The notes below the pieces were generated by a model, which worked only from the letters and a program-made list of their open reading frames with translations, did not search any database and was not told the origin of the DNA. From Tissierella creatinophila DSM 6911 (lineage in GTDB: Bacteria; Bacillota; Clostridia; Tissierellales; Tissierellaceae): a stretch of 56,721 nucleotides of DNA. The position numbers and the translations under genes are program-made. Numbering within the stretch: the first letter of the stretch is position 1; every line of letters starts with the position of its first letter. Shown piece by piece: positions 36,544-47,193 of the stretch. Location of the stretch: positions 1 to 56,721 of the forward strand of contig NZ_LTDM01000007.1 in assembly GCF_001940565.1 (NCBI RefSeq), read 5' to 3'.

Positions 36544-38538
36544 TTAAAACCCTAGTAAAGTTCCAACTTGATAGACAAGTACAGCTGATATCCATCCTAT
36601 TATAAATGTATAGATAGATATAAATATTGCCCATTTATAGGAATTAGTTTCTTTTTTTACTGTAGCTATAGTAGCAGCACATGGAGTATAAAACAATACC
36701 ATAACCATAAAGGAAACGGCAGTAAGAGGTGTAAATATACTTTGAAGCTCAACAGCTAGGGCGCTAGGATCAGATGAACCAGCAGCATATACCATTCCAA
36801 GAACACCAACAACTGCTTCTTTAGCAGCTATACCAGAAAATAGACTTACAGCCGCTTGCCATGACCCAAATCCAGCTGGTTTAAATATTGGAGCTACAAC
36901 AGTTCCAATTTTACCCAGATAACTTCCCTGACTAGATGGCTCTACACCATATGGAAGTATCGAAAGCACCCATAGTAGACTTACAACCACAAAGATCACC
37001 GTACCTGCTCTATGAAGAAAATCCCATACTTTATCCCACATATTTCTAAGTACACTTGTTATAGAAGGAAGTCTATAAGGAGGAAGCTCCATTATAAAGT
37101 CAGAACTCTCTCCTTTAAAAAGTGTCTTACTAAATATCTTACCTACTACAAGTGCCATTATAATACCTAGTAGATACAATGAAAATAGCACCAATCCTCC
37201 GTTGTTTGGGAAAAATGCTGCAATAAACAACATGTATATAGGTATCCTTGCCCCGCAGCTCATAAATGGATTTATAAGTATCGCTATCATTCTATCTTTT
37301 TTATTTTCGAGTGTCCTAGTTGCCATAATTCCAGGCACATTACATCCAAAACCTATTATCATTGAAATAAATGTCTTACCGTGAAGACCAAGTTTTCTCA
37401 TTATACCATCCATAACATACGCAGCTCTTGCCATATAACCTGTATCCTCTAATATTCCTAAAAAGAAATATAAGACTACTATAAGAGGTACAAAGACTAA
37501 AACAGCTCCAACGCCTCCAAATATCCCGTCAATTATAAATGAAGTAAGTAGAGTGGGAGCGGATATATTTAATAATACTTCTTCTACATATTTTCCAAGT
37601 GTTCCTATTAATCCTTCAACAAGTCCACCTAAAAAACCTTCTCCAATTGTAAATGTAAGTTGAAATACTATAAACATTATAAGCCCAAAGATAGGAATCC
37701 CCCAAAACTTATCTGTAACTATTTTATCTATCTTATCTGTTAAACTAAGCTGGTCTTCAGCAGGTCTTTTTACACTATGGGAGAGAATATCTCCTACAAA
37801 ATTATATCTATTATCTATTATTTCAAGTTCTAAATCAGAATCTATTGATTGAATCTCATTGACTTTATTTTTTAAATTTTCGGTTCCATTTTTATCTATA
37901 TAATTTATAATTTCTTTATCTTTTTCTAAAATCTTAATCGCTAACCAGTTCTTAGGATATATATATTCAGAATCTGAAAGAAGAGGCATTATAGATTCTA
38001 ATTCGTTTTTAATTCTTTCAGTATAAGTAAAAGGTTTTATCATTTTTTCATAGTTAATATATTCAGTTGCAGACTTTAATAAATCTTGTATACCTTGTTT
38101 TTTTGAAGCAATCGTTGCAACTATTGGTACACCAAGTTCTTTAGATAATTTATCTAAATCAATTTCTATGTTTTTAGCCTTTGCTTCATCCATCATGTTT
38201 AGAGCGAGGACTACCTTTGTACCCATCTCTATAAGTTGAGCTGTTAAGTATAAATTTCTTTCAATATTGGTTGCATCAATTACATTTATTACTACATCGG
38301 GATTTCCCTTTAATATAAAATCTCTTGCAACAATTTCATCTTCTGAAAAGGCTCCAAGGCTGTAAGTACCTGGTAGATCCACTATATTATATTCTTTATT
38401 ATTATATTTTACTTTTCCTTCCTTTTTTTCAACAGTAACTCCAGGCCAGTTTCCAACATGTTGATTTGATCCTGTTATAGCATTGAAAAGCGTAGTTTTA
38501 CCACTATTTGGGTTTCCTACCAAAGCAATTGTGTCCAT
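36544..38538 (-). CDS. feoB: Ferrous iron transport protein B
   Basis: A 664-aa GTP-dependent Fe(II) transporter. The N-terminal G domain has GNPNSGKTTLFNAITG, the switch region PGVTVEKKEG, VDLPGTYSL and NMMDEAK; a helical GDI domain precedes the membrane part with two gate domains (GFGCNVPGIMATRTLENKKD, and LFSGIAAKEAVVGVLG). Length is typical of Firmicute FeoB. It lies between feoA and the feoC-like gene. Confidence 0.96.
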   Translation of the reverse strand: MDTIALVGNPNSGKTTLFNAITGSNQHVGNWPGVTVEKKEGKVKYNNKEYNIVDLPGTYSLGAFSEDEIVARDFILKGNPDVVINVIDATNIERNLYLTAQLIEMGTKVVLALNMMDEAKAKNIEIDLDKLSKELGVPIVATIASKKQGIQDLLKSATEYINYEKMIKPFTYTERIKNELESIMPLLSDSEYIYPKNWLAIKILEKDKEIINYIDKNGTENLKNKVNEIQSIDSDLELEIIDNRYNFVGDILSHSVKRPAEDQLSLTDKIDKIVTDKFWGIPIFGLIMFIVFQLTFTIGEGFLGGLVEGLIGTLGKYVEEVLLNISAPTLLTSFIIDGIFGGVGAVLVFVPLIVVLYFFLGILEDTGYMARAAYVMDGIMRKLGLHGKTFISMIIGFGCNVPGIMATRTLENKKDRMIAILINPFMSCGARIPIYMLFIAAFFPNNGGLVLFSLYLLGIIMALVVGKIFSKTLFKGESSDFIMELPPYRLPSITSVLRNMWDKVWDFLHRAGTVIFVVVSLLWVLSILPYGVEPSSQGSYLGKIGTVVAPIFKPAGFGSWQAAVSLFSGIAAKEAVVGVLGMVYAAGSSDPSALAVELQSIFTPLTAVSFMVMVLFYTPCAATIATVKKETNSYKWAIFISIYTFIIGWISAVLVYQVGTLLGF

Positions 38539-38565
38539 GTATCCATCCCTTTCTACATTTAAAAT

Positions 38566-38805
38566 CTATCTTTCTATAATTATCTTACTTGCAAGTCCTT
38601 TTCCAATAGCAAGCTTGTGTCCTTGTATATTTAATATTAACGGTCCAATGTCATTTTTGACTATTTTTACTAATACTCCTTTGTTAAGTCCTAGTTCACA
38701 TAATCTACTTCTTGAATTGCATCCGGCAGAAATTCCACAAATCTTACCACATTCACCCTTTTTAAGAGATGATAGAGATGATTGTTCTATGTATAGATTT
38801 TCCAT
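38566..38805 (-). CDS. feoA: Ferrous iron transport protein A
   Basis: A 79-aa SH3-like protein: ECGKICGISAGCNSRSRLCE, then LGLNKGVLVKIVKND and a closing IQGHKLAIGKGLASKIII. It helps FeoB at the membrane. First gene of the operon, with a Fur-type site between promoter and start codon. Confidence 0.92.
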   Translation of the reverse strand: MENLYIEQSSLSSLKKGECGKICGISAGCNSRSRLCELGLNKGVLVKIVKNDIGPLILNIQGHKLAIGKGLASKIIIER

Positions 38806-38840
38806 TTAAATTCACTCCTTTATAATTAAAAAGCATGAAT

Positions 38841-38893
38841 TGATAACGATTATCAACTATTTATATTCTATAATAAATTATTGAAAAAATCAA
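38841..38893 (-). promoter_or_regulatory. feo promoter and Fur box
   Basis: On the minus strand TTGATT (38893-38888), 17-bp spacer, TAGAAT (38870-38865). Just downstream lies TGATAACGATTATCA (38841-38855), a 7-1-7 palindrome with one mismatch to the Fur consensus TGATAATNATTATCA. It should block transcription of feoA-feoB-feoC when iron is plentiful. Confidence 0.85.
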
Positions 38894-38925
38894 CACCTTT
38901 TTACTGGGAATTAAATTGTTTTTAT

Positions 38926-38982
38926 TTGACAAACTGAAACTAAGGTGCTATTATAAATAAAAGACCCCCTATAGAGGGGGGT
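38926..38982 (+). promoter_or_regulatory. cop promoter with CsoR operator
   Basis: TTGACA (38926-38931), 17-bp spacer, TATTAT (38949-38954), then ACCCCCT-ATAG-AGGGGGGT (38964-38982) over the transcript start. GC-rich C-run/G-run palindromes of this kind in an AT-rich background are CsoR operators; csoR is the third gene of the operon, giving copper-induced release. Confidence 0.85.
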
Positions 38983-39001
38983 GGAAGGAGGAGTTGATAT
39001 T

Positions 39002-41374
39002 ATGATAAATTCAAAAATAGATATAGAAATCAATGGTATGACTTGTGCTGCATGCTCAGCTAGAGTTGAAAAAGCCTTAAATAAAAAAGAAGGTGTTATA
39101 AATGCAGTAGTAAATCTATTGGGTCAAAAGGCCACTATAGAATATGATTCTAATATAGTAGGACCAAGCGAATTAGTAAATCTGATAGAGAAAACTGGAT
39201 ACGAAGTACCCTTGGTTAAGAGAACTTATCTTATAGAGGGCATGACTTGTGCTGCATGCTCAACTAGAGTAGATAAGGCCTTAAATAAGAAAGAGGAAAT
39301 CCAAAAGGCGAATGTAAATCTTTCTACCAATAAGGCAGTTGTAGAATTTTCATCGGGTGTTTTAACCGATAAAGACATAATAGCTATAATAGAAAAAGCA
39401 GGATATAAGGCAGAAGTAGAGATAGATAGAGATTTAGATCGTGAAAAAGAACTTAGAGAAAAAGAAATAAAGTCTTTAAAAAATTCTTTTATAGTTTCTG
39501 CTATACTCACCATACCACTTTTCTCAGCTATGTTTTTTCATATGGCAGGAATAAATAATATACTGACAAATGGTTGGTTTCAGTTTGCCCTAGCAACTCC
39601 TGTACAGTTTATAATAGGATATAGATTTTATAATGGAGCGTATAAAGCTTTAAGAGGCGGAGGAGCTAATATGGATGTACTAATTGCTATGGGTACTTCC
39701 GCTGCTTATTTTTATAGTATATATAATCTTTTTGCAGGAGTGCATGAATACTACTTTGAAGCATCGGCAACTATTATAACTCTTATACTTTTAGGAAAGA
39801 CATTTGAAGCTATTGCAAAGGGAAAGACTTCAGAAGCTATAAAAAAACTTATGGGTCTTCAACCAAAAACTGCTTTAATAATTAGAGATGGTGAAGAAAT
39901 TGAGATAGATATAGATGATTTAAATATAGGGGACATAGTGATAGTAAAACCTGGAGAAAAGGTTCCAGTAGATGGTGTTATAGTAGAAGGAACTTCCTCA
40001 CTTGATGAATCTATGATAACAGGAGAGAGTATACCAATAGATAAAGCAATTGGAGATGAAGTAATAGGAGCTACTATCAATAAATTTGGGGCATTTAAAT
40101 TTAGGGCTACTAATATAGGAAAAGATACAGTGCTTTCACAGATAATAAAACTTGTAGAAGATGCTCAAGGTTCAAAAGCACCTGTTCAAAGACTTGCAGA
40201 TAAGATATCAGGTATATTTGTACCGGTGGTTGTAGGGATAGCACTTGTTACATTTTTAATATTTTTCTTAGTATTTAAAGACTTTAATGAAGGACTTATA
40301 AATGCAGTAGCAGTTCTTGTTATAGCCTGTCCATGTGCGCTTGGCCTAGCAACACCTACAGCTATAATGGTAGGAACTGGAAAGGGAGCAGAAAATGGGA
40401 TTTTAATAAAATCAGGTGAACATTTAGAGAGAACTCATGAAATGGACACTATAATATTTGATAAAACGGGTACAATTACTAAAGGAGAACCTGAAGTAAC
40501 AGATATACTTTTCTTTAATGGATTTGAAGAAGATGAAATTTTAAGGATTGCAGCAAGTGTAGAAAAAGCCTCAGAACATCCTCTGGGTCAATCAATTGTT
40601 AAATATGGTGAAACAAAGCTTGAAAAAATAGTTGCAGCTAAAAACTTTACAGCAGTTCCAGGTAAGGGGCTTGAAGCAGATTTTGAAGGTAAAAAAGTTC
40701 TTATTGGAAATAGAAAGCTTATGAAGGATAATAGTGTGGATATAGAGGAAAAAGAAAATACTCTAGCAGAACTTGAAACGCTTGGAAAAACTGCAATGCT
40801 TATAGCTATAGATGGTCAACTCTCTGGTATAATTGCAGTAGCAGATACGATAAAAGAAACTTCTTTAAAAGCTATAAAAGAGCTTCAAGAGATGAATCTT
40901 ACAGTATATATGATAACAGGAGACAATGAAAGAACAGCAAAAGCTATAGCAGATCAGGTTGGTATTACAAATATCTTAGCAGATGTTTTGCCGGAAAACA
41001 AAGCGGAAAAAGTAGAAGCATTAAAAAAAGAAGGTAAGCATGTAGGAATGGTAGGAGATGGTATAAACGATGCACCAGCTCTTGCAGCAGCAGATGTAGG
41101 TTTTGCAATAGGAACAGGAACTGACGTAGCTATGGAAGCAGCGGACATTACTCTTATGAGGGGAGACCTTTCTGGAGTAGTTACAGCTATAAGGCTAAGT
41201 CATAGAACTATGAAGACAATACGCCAAAATCTATTTTGGGCATTTTTCTACAATACTATAGGTATACCATTCTCAGCACTTGGATTTTTAAATCCTATGG
41301 TAGCAGGTGCAGCGATGGCATTTAGTTCAGTTTCAGTCGTTACAAATTCTTTAAGACTTAAAAAGTTTAGATAA
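39002..41374 (+). CDS. copA: Copper-exporting P-type ATPase CopA
   Basis: A 790-aa P1B-type ATPase that exports Cu(I). Two N-terminal metal-binding domains (GMTCAAC at Cys15/Cys18 and at Cys83/Cys86), eight membrane helices, the transport-site CPC at residues 443-445, phosphorylated Asp487 in DKTGT, and GDGINDAPALAAADVG. The ATG at 39002 lies eight bases after AAGGAGGAG; a GTG at 38981 falls in the operator. Followed by copZ and csoR. Confidence 0.96.
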   Translation: MINSKIDIEINGMTCAACSARVEKALNKKEGVINAVVNLLGQKATIEYDSNIVGPSELVNLIEKTGYEVPLVKRTYLIEGMTCAACSTRVDKALNKKEEIQKANVNLSTNKAVVEFSSGVLTDKDIIAIIEKAGYKAEVEIDRDLDREKELREKEIKSLKNSFIVSAILTIPLFSAMFFHMAGINNILTNGWFQFALATPVQFIIGYRFYNGAYKALRGGGANMDVLIAMGTSAAYFYSIYNLFAGVHEYYFEASATIITLILLGKTFEAIAKGKTSEAIKKLMGLQPKTALIIRDGEEIEIDIDDLNIGDIVIVKPGEKVPVDGVIVEGTSSLDESMITGESIPIDKAIGDEVIGATINKFGAFKFRATNIGKDTVLSQIIKLVEDAQGSKAPVQRLADKISGIFVPVVVGIALVTFLIFFLVFKDFNEGLINAVAVLVIACPCALGLATPTAIMVGTGKGAENGILIKSGEHLERTHEMDTIIFDKTGTITKGEPEVTDILFFNGFEEDEILRIAASVEKASEHPLGQSIVKYGETKLEKIVAAKNFTAVPGKGLEADFEGKKVLIGNRKLMKDNSVDIEEKENTLAELETLGKTAMLIAIDGQLSGIIAVADTIKETSLKAIKELQEMNLTVYMITGDNERTAKAIADQVGITNILADVLPENKAEKVEALKKEGKHVGMVGDGINDAPALAAADVGFAIGTGTDVAMEAADITLMRGDLSGVVTAIRLSHRTMKTIRQNLFWAFFYNTIGIPFSALGFLNPMVAGAAMAFSSVSVVTNSLRLKKFR

Positions 41375-41402
41375 ATAGTAAATAAATAGGAGGAATATAA
41401 AA

Positions 41403-41609
41403 ATGAAAAAAACATTGATAGTAGAAGGCATGAGTTGTTCTCACTGTGAAAACGCAGTTAAAAATGCATTAAGAGAATTACCAGAGGTCTTAGATGTAGA
41501 GGTGGATTTAGCACAAAACAAAGTAGAAGTTGAAGGAAGCGATTTGGAAGATAGCAGATTAAAAGAAGCAATAGATGAAGCGGGTTATGAGCTCGTAAGT
41601 ATAGATTAA
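41403..41609 (+). CDS. copZ: Copper chaperone CopZ
   Basis: A 68-aa ferredoxin-like HMA protein with MKKTLIVEGMSCSHCENAVK; the CSHC pair binds Cu(I) for delivery to CopA. AGGAGG precedes the ATG. It lies between copA and csoR. Confidence 0.93.
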   Translation: MKKTLIVEGMSCSHCENAVKNALRELPEVLDVEVDLAQNKVEVEGSDLEDSRLKEAIDEAGYELVSID

Positions 41610-41624
41610 AGGCGGAAAAAAACT

Positions 41625-41894
41625 ATGAACGAAACAAAGAAAAAAGCCTTAAATAAATTAAAGACTGCTAGGGGACAGATAGATGGAATAATAAACATGC
41701 TTGAAGATGAAAGATATTGCGTAGATATATCTACGCAAATTCTATCTGTAATAGGTTTATTAAAAAAGGCAAATATAGATATATTAAATAGTCATATTAG
41801 ATCATGTGTTGCCACAGCTATACTCCAAAGTGAAGATAAAGGCGAAGAAAAGATACAAGAGATAATAAATATAATAGATAAATATATAAAATAA
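41625..41894 (+). CDS. csoR: Copper-sensing repressor CsoR
   Basis: An 89-aa all-helical repressor of the DUF156 family. The copper ligands Cys32, His57 and Cys61 have the same spacing as in known CsoR proteins (RYCVDI and HIRSCV). It should bind the C-run/G-run palindrome before copA and release on Cu(I). A strong terminator follows. Confidence 0.92.
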   Translation: MNETKKKALNKLKTARGQIDGIINMLEDERYCVDISTQILSVIGLLKKANIDILNSHIRSCVATAILQSEDKGEEKIQEIINIIDKYIK

Positions 41895-41928
41895 AAGATT
41901 TCCTTAAATTTAAGGAAATCTTTTATTT
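41893..41928 (+). terminator. Terminator of the cop operon
   Basis: A perfect 32-base palindrome (41893-41924) with arms AAAAGATTTCCTTAAA, followed by ATTTTA. It overlaps the csoR stop. Confidence 0.88.
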
Positions 41929-42099
41929 TATGCTTTACAATTACTTCGAACGCATGTTATGATTGAATAGACTGATGAACATACATTCATAAAAATATTA
42001 GAAAATGTGATTTAAATTTCTAAAGATGGAGATAATATATATATGTATATACGTACTAGAACCTTTCCTATTTGTTATGAAGATAAGGAGAAGATAAAA

Positions 42100-42297
42100 A
42101 TGCTAAAAGAAATCAATAAAACGAGAAAATTATTAGAAGAACTCTTAGAAACTCACAATATAAGAGATAAAAAGGTCGTTGAAGTTAGTCAAAAACTTGA
42201 TAGCCTTATCTTACAATACTATATTTTAGAATATAATGATTTAAAACTTAATTTTAGATATGAAGAAGAGATGTCTTCAATAAAAAAGGCAATTTAA
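42100..42297 (+). CDS. Spo0E-family aspartyl-phosphate phosphatase
   Basis: A 65-aa helical hairpin protein with the family signature SQKLDSLILQYY. Spo0E-type proteins remove phosphate from Spo0A and delay sporulation, which implies a spore-forming host. The ATG at 42100 follows AAGGAG by nine bases; an upstream ATG at 42043 has no such site. Its last codons form half of a perfect 17-bp terminator hairpin. Confidence 0.85.
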   Translation: MLKEINKTRKLLEELLETHNIRDKKVVEVSQKLDSLILQYYILEYNDLKLNFRYEEEMSSIKKAI

Positions 42298-42312
42298 ATT
42301 GCCTTTTTTATT
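42279..42312 (+). terminator. Terminator overlapping the end of the Spo0E-like gene
   Basis: A perfect palindrome with 17-bp arms (42279-42295 and 42296-42312) with central GGCAATTTAAATTGCC and a T6 run. Confidence 0.85.
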
Positions 42313-42367
42313 GAAATTTATACCAGAAAGGTATATAATAAACTTATAAAGGTCAAATAAGGTCAGA
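42311..42367 (+). promoter_or_regulatory. Promoter and CtsR operator of the J-protein/clpB operon
   Basis: TTGAAA (42311-42316), 17-bp spacer, TATAAT (42334-42339). At the transcript start lies GGTCAAATAAGGTCAGA (42351-42367), a direct heptad repeat with a three-base gap, matching the CtsR consensus with one change. Heat shock should relieve repression. ctsR is not in the window. Confidence 0.85.
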
Positions 42368-42399
42368 GATTTTAAACTTAAAAAAGAGGTGAATATATA

Positions 42400-43317
42400 T
42401 TGGAATATAAAGATTACTATAAAATACTTGGAGTAAGCAAAAGTGCCAGTGGAGATGAAATAAAAAAAGCTTTTAGAAAAGCAGCTAAAAAGTATCATCC
42501 CGATTTACATCCTGACGATAAAGATGCACAAGAAAAGTTTAAAGAAGTAAATGAAGCATATGAAGTATTAGGTGATGAAAAGAAGAGAAAACAATATGAT
42601 ACATTTGGTTCAACTGGAGGATTTCAAGGGGGACAAAACTTTGATCCCTCACAGTACGGCTATGGAGGCGGTGGATCTTACACATATACAAGTTCTGATG
42701 AAGGATTTAGTGACTTCTTTAATACTATATTTGGAGGAGGATCTGGGGCTTCTAGTGGGTTTAATATAAACGATTTATTTGGTGGCGGAAGAAAGACTTC
42801 AAGACGTGCTAAAGCTCAAAGGCAAAGCTACGATTCTGAATTAAACATAACAATTGAAGAAGGATATAAAGGGTTTGAAAAAGATATATCTTTAAGCTTT
42901 AACGGAGAAGTTAAAACCATAAAAGTAAAAGTTCCAAGTGGGATAGGTCCAGGTAAGAAATTAAAAGTTAAAGGGGAAAAATGGGGTATAGATGGAGATA
43001 TTCTATTTAAAATAAACTTTATAGAAGAAGATGGTTTAGAACTAGACGGACTTGATCTTATATCTAAAGTAGATGTACTTCCTTGGGATGCAGCTCTTGG
43101 AAATAAACAAGTTGTAGATACATTAGATGGTAAGATAAAGGTAAATATTCCTGAAGGAATAGAAAGTGGTAAAAGAATTAAAATACCTAAAAAGGGGTAT
43201 AGAGATATGAAAGGAAATAGGGGTAATTTATTTTTGAAGATAAATATAGTAAATCCTAAGACCCTTTCAAAGACTCAAAGAAAACTATATGAAAAACTAA
43301 AAAATATGGAAGAATAA
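42400..43317 (+). CDS. DnaJ-like co-chaperone without zinc finger (CbpA type)
   Basis: A 305-aa class B J-protein. The J domain (1-66) has the HPD motif in YHPDLHPDD; a Gly/Phe-rich linker (about 70-130) leads directly to the C-terminal substrate domains ([19 protein letters not shown] onward) without the CxxCxGxG repeats of DnaJ. It stimulates Hsp70 and hands substrates to ClpB, encoded next. A TTG start follows AAGAGGTGA. Confidence 0.92.
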   Translation: MEYKDYYKILGVSKSASGDEIKKAFRKAAKKYHPDLHPDDKDAQEKFKEVNEAYEVLGDEKKRKQYDTFGSTGGFQGGQNFDPSQYGYGGGGSYTYTSSDEGFSDFFNTIFGGGSGASSGFNINDLFGGGRKTSRRAKAQRQSYDSELNITIEEGYKGFEKDISLSFNGEVKTIKVKVPSGIGPGKKLKVKGEKWGIDGDILFKINFIEEDGLELDGLDLISKVDVLPWDAALGNKQVVDTLDGKIKVNIPEGIESGKRIKIPKKGYRDMKGNRGNLFLKINIVNPKTLSKTQRKLYEKLKNMEE

Positions 43318-43334
43318 GAAAGGAAGATGAATTT

Positions 43335-45911
43335 ATGGATTTAAACAAATTTACACAAAAGAGTATTGAAGCTATTCAAGCTTCTCAAAATTTAGCTACA
43401 GAATATGGCAATCCTCAAGTAGATGAAATCCATATTCACTATAGCTTGATGGATGACAAAGAAGGACTAATTCCAAGAGTACTTTCTTTTATGAATGAAA
43501 ATGTAAGCATGATAAAAGCTGAAGTTTTAAGAGAAATAGAAAAGCTTCCAAAGCAACAAGGAGGTTCCATCTATCCTAGTAGAACCTATACAAGACTTCT
43601 TCAAGATGCAGAAACAGAAATGAAAAAATTTGGAGATGAATATATAGGCGTGGAGCATATATATATTTCTCTTTTAAAAGAAAAAGGAACTCGTTCAGAA
43701 AAGATATTTCAGAAATACAATATAAGCATGCAAAGATTTTTGGAAAGCTTAAAAAGTATAAGAGGCAATCAAACTATAACTACAGATAGTCCAGAGTCAA
43801 CTTACGAAGCTCTAACACGTTTTGGAGTAAATATGGTAGAAGAGGTAAAAAAAGGATCTATGGACCCTGTAATTGGAAGGGACAGTGAGATACGAAGTGC
43901 CATAAGAATACTAAGTCGAAGAACTAAAAACAACCCAGTACTAATTGGAGAACCGGGAGTCGGTAAAACTGCAATAGTAGAAGGATTAGCTCAAAGAATA
44001 GTAAATGGAGATGTCCCAGAAGGTCTTAAAGATAAGACTATATTTTCACTAGATATAGGTGCACTTCTTGCAGGGGCAAAGTATAAAGGTGAGTTTGAGG
44101 AAAGATTAAAGGCAGTATTAGAAGAGATAAAAAAATCAGATGGAAAAATAATCCTCTTTATAGACGAAATTCACAATATAGTAGGTGCTGGTAAATCAGA
44201 AGGTTCTATGGATGCATCAAATCTACTAAAACCTATGCTTGCAAGAGGAGAGCTTCGTACTATAGGGGCTACAACTTTAGATGAATATAGAATGTATATG
44301 GAAAAAGATGCAGCGTTTGAAAGAAGATTTCAAAAGGTACTTGTAAGAGAACCAAATGTAGAAGATACTATATCTATCTTAAGGGGACTTAAAGAAAAGT
44401 ATGAAATCCACCATGGTATAAGGATATCTGACGGAGCAGTTATAGCAGCTGCTACATTATCGGACCGATATATAAGTGATAGATTTCTTCCTGATAAAGC
44501 AATTGACCTTATGGATGAGGCATCAGCTATGCTTAGAACCGAGATAGACTCAATGCCAAGTGAGGTAGATGAAGTTCGTAGAAGAGTTCTACAACTAGAA
44601 ATAGAAAGAGCAGCTCTAAAAAAAGAAACTGATGAAGCTTCTAAGAAAAGACTTGAAAAACTAGAAAAAGAGCTTTCAGATTCAAAAGAAGAGCTAGATA
44701 GATTAAAAGCAAAATGGGAAGATGAGAAAAAGAGTATAGGTGGGGTAAAAAAGATAAAAGAAGATATAGATAAAGTAAAAAGAGAAATAGAAGATGCTGA
44801 AAGAAAATATGACCTTGAAAGATTATCCCAACTTAAATATGGAACACTAGTAGAATTAGAAAATAAACTAGAAAAGGCAAATCAGACTGACGAATCAGAA
44901 GATAAGATGCTAAAAGAAGAAGTAACCGAAGATGAGATAGCAGAGATTATATCTAAGTGGACAGGCATACCTTTATCTAAGCTTGTAGAATCAGAAAGAG
45001 AAAAACTTTTAAGTCTTGATAAAGTTCTTCACGAAAGAGTAATAGGGCAAGATGAAGCAGTTGAATCCGTAGTTGATGCAGTTATAAGGGCTAGATCTGG
45101 AATGAAAGATGAAAATAGACCTATAGGAAGCTTTATATTTTTAGGACCTACCGGAGTTGGTAAAACCGAACTTACAAAGGCACTGACAAGAGTACTTTTT
45201 GATGATGAAAGAAACATGATAAGAATTGATATGAGTGAATATATGGAAAAACACACAGTATCAAGACTAGTAGGTTCCCCTCCTGGATATATAGGATACG
45301 AAGAGGGAGGACAACTTACTGAGGCAGTAAGAAGAAAACCTTATTCTGTAATTTTATTTGATGAGATAGAAAAAGCCCATCCTGATGTATTTAATATACT
45401 TCTTCAAGTATTAGATGATGGAAGGCTAACAGATAATAAGGGTAGAACGGTAGACTTTAAAAACACAGTTATAATTATGACTTCAAATATAGGTAGTCAC
45501 TATCTCTTGGAGGGAATAGACTCTAAAGGCGATATAATGGAGAGTGCTAAAGAAGAAGTTTTAAAAGAAATGAGAAGCCTTTTTAGACCAGAGTTTTTAA
45601 ATAGAGTAGATGAAATAGTAATGTTTAAACCATTACTAAGAGATGAAATCTTTAAGATAATAGATATTCAAGTTCGTGAAATACAAAAGAGATTAGAAGA
45701 TAGAGAAATCCAAATAAACTTTACCCATGAAGCTAAAGAATATGTATTAGATAAATCTTACTCTATTAGCTATGGTGCAAGACCTGTTAAAAGATTTTTA
45801 CAAAAAGAACTTGAAACAAAAATAGGTAGAAAACTTATCAGTGGAGAAATAAAAGATAAAGACACTATAATAGTAGATGTAAAGGATGGAGTATTAGACA
45901 TTCATATATAA
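43335..45911 (+). CDS. clpB: ATP-dependent disaggregase ClpB
   Basis: An 858-aa Hsp100 protein. N-terminal Clp repeat domain (1-145), first AAA+ ring (Walker [10 protein letters not shown]), a full coiled-coil M domain (about 410-525) that marks ClpB rather than ClpC/ClpE, and a second AAA+ ring ([14 protein letters not shown]). It dissolves aggregates with DnaK and J-proteins. It is 17 bases after the J-protein gene, in the same CtsR unit. Confidence 0.95.
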   Translation: MDLNKFTQKSIEAIQASQNLATEYGNPQVDEIHIHYSLMDDKEGLIPRVLSFMNENVSMIKAEVLREIEKLPKQQGGSIYPSRTYTRLLQDAETEMKKFGDEYIGVEHIYISLLKEKGTRSEKIFQKYNISMQRFLESLKSIRGNQTITTDSPESTYEALTRFGVNMVEEVKKGSMDPVIGRDSEIRSAIRILSRRTKNNPVLIGEPGVGKTAIVEGLAQRIVNGDVPEGLKDKTIFSLDIGALLAGAKYKGEFEERLKAVLEEIKKSDGKIILFIDEIHNIVGAGKSEGSMDASNLLKPMLARGELRTIGATTLDEYRMYMEKDAAFERRFQKVLVREPNVEDTISILRGLKEKYEIHHGIRISDGAVIAAATLSDRYISDRFLPDKAIDLMDEASAMLRTEIDSMPSEVDEVRRRVLQLEIERAALKKETDEASKKRLEKLEKELSDSKEELDRLKAKWEDEKKSIGGVKKIKEDIDKVKREIEDAERKYDLERLSQLKYGTLVELENKLEKANQTDESEDKMLKEEVTEDEIAEIISKWTGIPLSKLVESEREKLLSLDKVLHERVIGQDEAVESVVDAVIRARSGMKDENRPIGSFIFLGPTGVGKTELTKALTRVLFDDERNMIRIDMSEYMEKHTVSRLVGSPPGYIGYEEGGQLTEAVRRKPYSVILFDEIEKAHPDVFNILLQVLDDGRLTDNKGRTVDFKNTVIIMTSNIGSHYLLEGIDSKGDIMESAKEEVLKEMRSLFRPEFLNRVDEIVMFKPLLRDEIFKIIDIQVREIQKRLEDREIQINFTHEAKEYVLDKSYSISYGARPVKRFLQKELETKIGRKLISGEIKDKDTIIVDVKDGVLDIHI

Positions 45912-45922
45912 AAAATCAACAT

Positions 45923-45975
45923 GATAATTGCACCTATATCAGTTATGAAATAAAATATAGGTGCAATTATTATTT
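45923..45975 (+). terminator. Terminator after clpB
   Basis: A perfect 16-bp stem, ATAATTGCACCTATAT (45923-45938) with 45955-45970, loop of 16 nt, followed by a short T/A tail. Confidence 0.72.
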
Positions 45976-45991
45976 ATAAAGGAAGGGAAAG

Positions 45992-47152
45992 ATGAATAAT
46001 ATAAAACAATTTGTCAATGAAGAAAAGATAGAAGATATATTAAAAAACTTAATAAAAATAAACTCTACTCAACCAGATGGAAATGAATCTGATGTAGTCA
46101 AATATATACTATCTATTTTTAAAGATTATGATATAGATTATAAAGAAATTAATCATGGTAAAAATAGATCTTCCCTTATAATTACTATTCCTGGGAAGGA
46201 AAAGGAAAGTTCAATCTCTTTCTTAGGTCATATAGATACGGTACCCGTGGAAGATTACGATAAATGGATTTATCCACCCTTTGATGGCAAAGTTAAAGAT
46301 GGTTTTATGTATGGCAGAGGTAGTGCTGACATGAAAGGTGGAGTTACTGCTACCATACTTACATTACTCTATATATTGGAAAATGATATCACTCCAAGCT
46401 ATAATGTAAAATTTTGCTTTACAGCAGATGAAGAATATAGAGGTATGGGTGTATTATCTATAAAGGATACTAAGGCTTTAGAAGACTCTAAATGCATAAT
46501 AATACCAGAACCTACAGATGAAAAGTTAGGAATAGCAGAAAAGGGAGCACTTTGGTTAGGTATCAATGTAGAAGGATTATCTGCCCATGGATCTAGGCCT
46601 GATTTAGGTGTAAATGCCATAGAATATCTTTATAAGTTTATAGAGGAATTTAAAGAGAAGATACAAAGAGAAGAGACTCACGAATTACTCGGTAAGACAA
46701 CTATTTCTGTAAATGAATTTTGGGGAGGAGTAGGTACAAATGTGATACCTACAAATGCCAGTGCCAGTTTAGATATAAGAACTATACCAGGATGCAATCA
46801 TAAAGAGATACTTCAAATAGCAAAAACTATAGCCGATGATTTTATGAAAGAGATAGAAAAATTAAAAATAAATATAGAAGTTAAAAACAATAGACCCGCA
46901 CTAGAAGTTTCAAAAGATAATGATTTGATAAAAACTATAAAAGAAATCTTTAAAACTCTAAATTATGATACTGACTATAAGGGATTATTTTTCTATACAG
47001 ATGGTTCACAGATCATACCTGATACTGATATCCCATTTATAATATTAGGTCCTGGTGATGATAAAATGGCTCATCAGAGAGATGAAAAGGTGAAACTATC
47101 TTCCATATCAAAGATGGCAGAAGTTTATATCACATATATATTAGAGATATAA
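45992..47152 (+). CDS. M20-family metallopeptidase (ArgE/DapE-like)
   Basis: A 386-aa dinuclear zinc amidohydrolase. Metal and catalytic motifs: FLGHIDTVP (His, Asp), GRGSADMKGGVTA (bridging Asp), CFTADEEYRGMG (catalytic and ligand Glu), IIPEPTDEK and the late HQRDEKVKLSS (His). A dimerisation lid lies at about 185-295. Substrates of this group are acylated amino acids or dipeptides; succinyl-DAP is one option but is not proven. Confidence 0.9.
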   Translation: MNNIKQFVNEEKIEDILKNLIKINSTQPDGNESDVVKYILSIFKDYDIDYKEINHGKNRSSLIITIPGKEKESSISFLGHIDTVPVEDYDKWIYPPFDGKVKDGFMYGRGSADMKGGVTATILTLLYILENDITPSYNVKFCFTADEEYRGMGVLSIKDTKALEDSKCIIIPEPTDEKLGIAEKGALWLGINVEGLSAHGSRPDLGVNAIEYLYKFIEEFKEKIQREETHELLGKTTISVNEFWGGVGTNVIPTNASASLDIRTIPGCNHKEILQIAKTIADDFMKEIEKLKINIEVKNNRPALEVSKDNDLIKTIKEIFKTLNYDTDYKGLFFYTDGSQIIPDTDIPFIILGPGDDKMAHQRDEKVKLSSISKMAEVYITYILEI

Positions 47153-47188
47153 AAAACGAGTGAAAGATTAATCTTTCACTCGTTTTTT
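47151..47188. terminator. Bidirectional terminator for the M20 gene and SRP RNA
   Basis: A perfect palindrome with 19-base arms (47151-47169 and 47170-47188) and core CGAGTGAAAGATT, flanked by A6 and T6, so it serves the plus-strand peptidase and the minus-strand SRP RNA. Confidence 0.9.
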
Positions 47189-47193
47189 TATGT

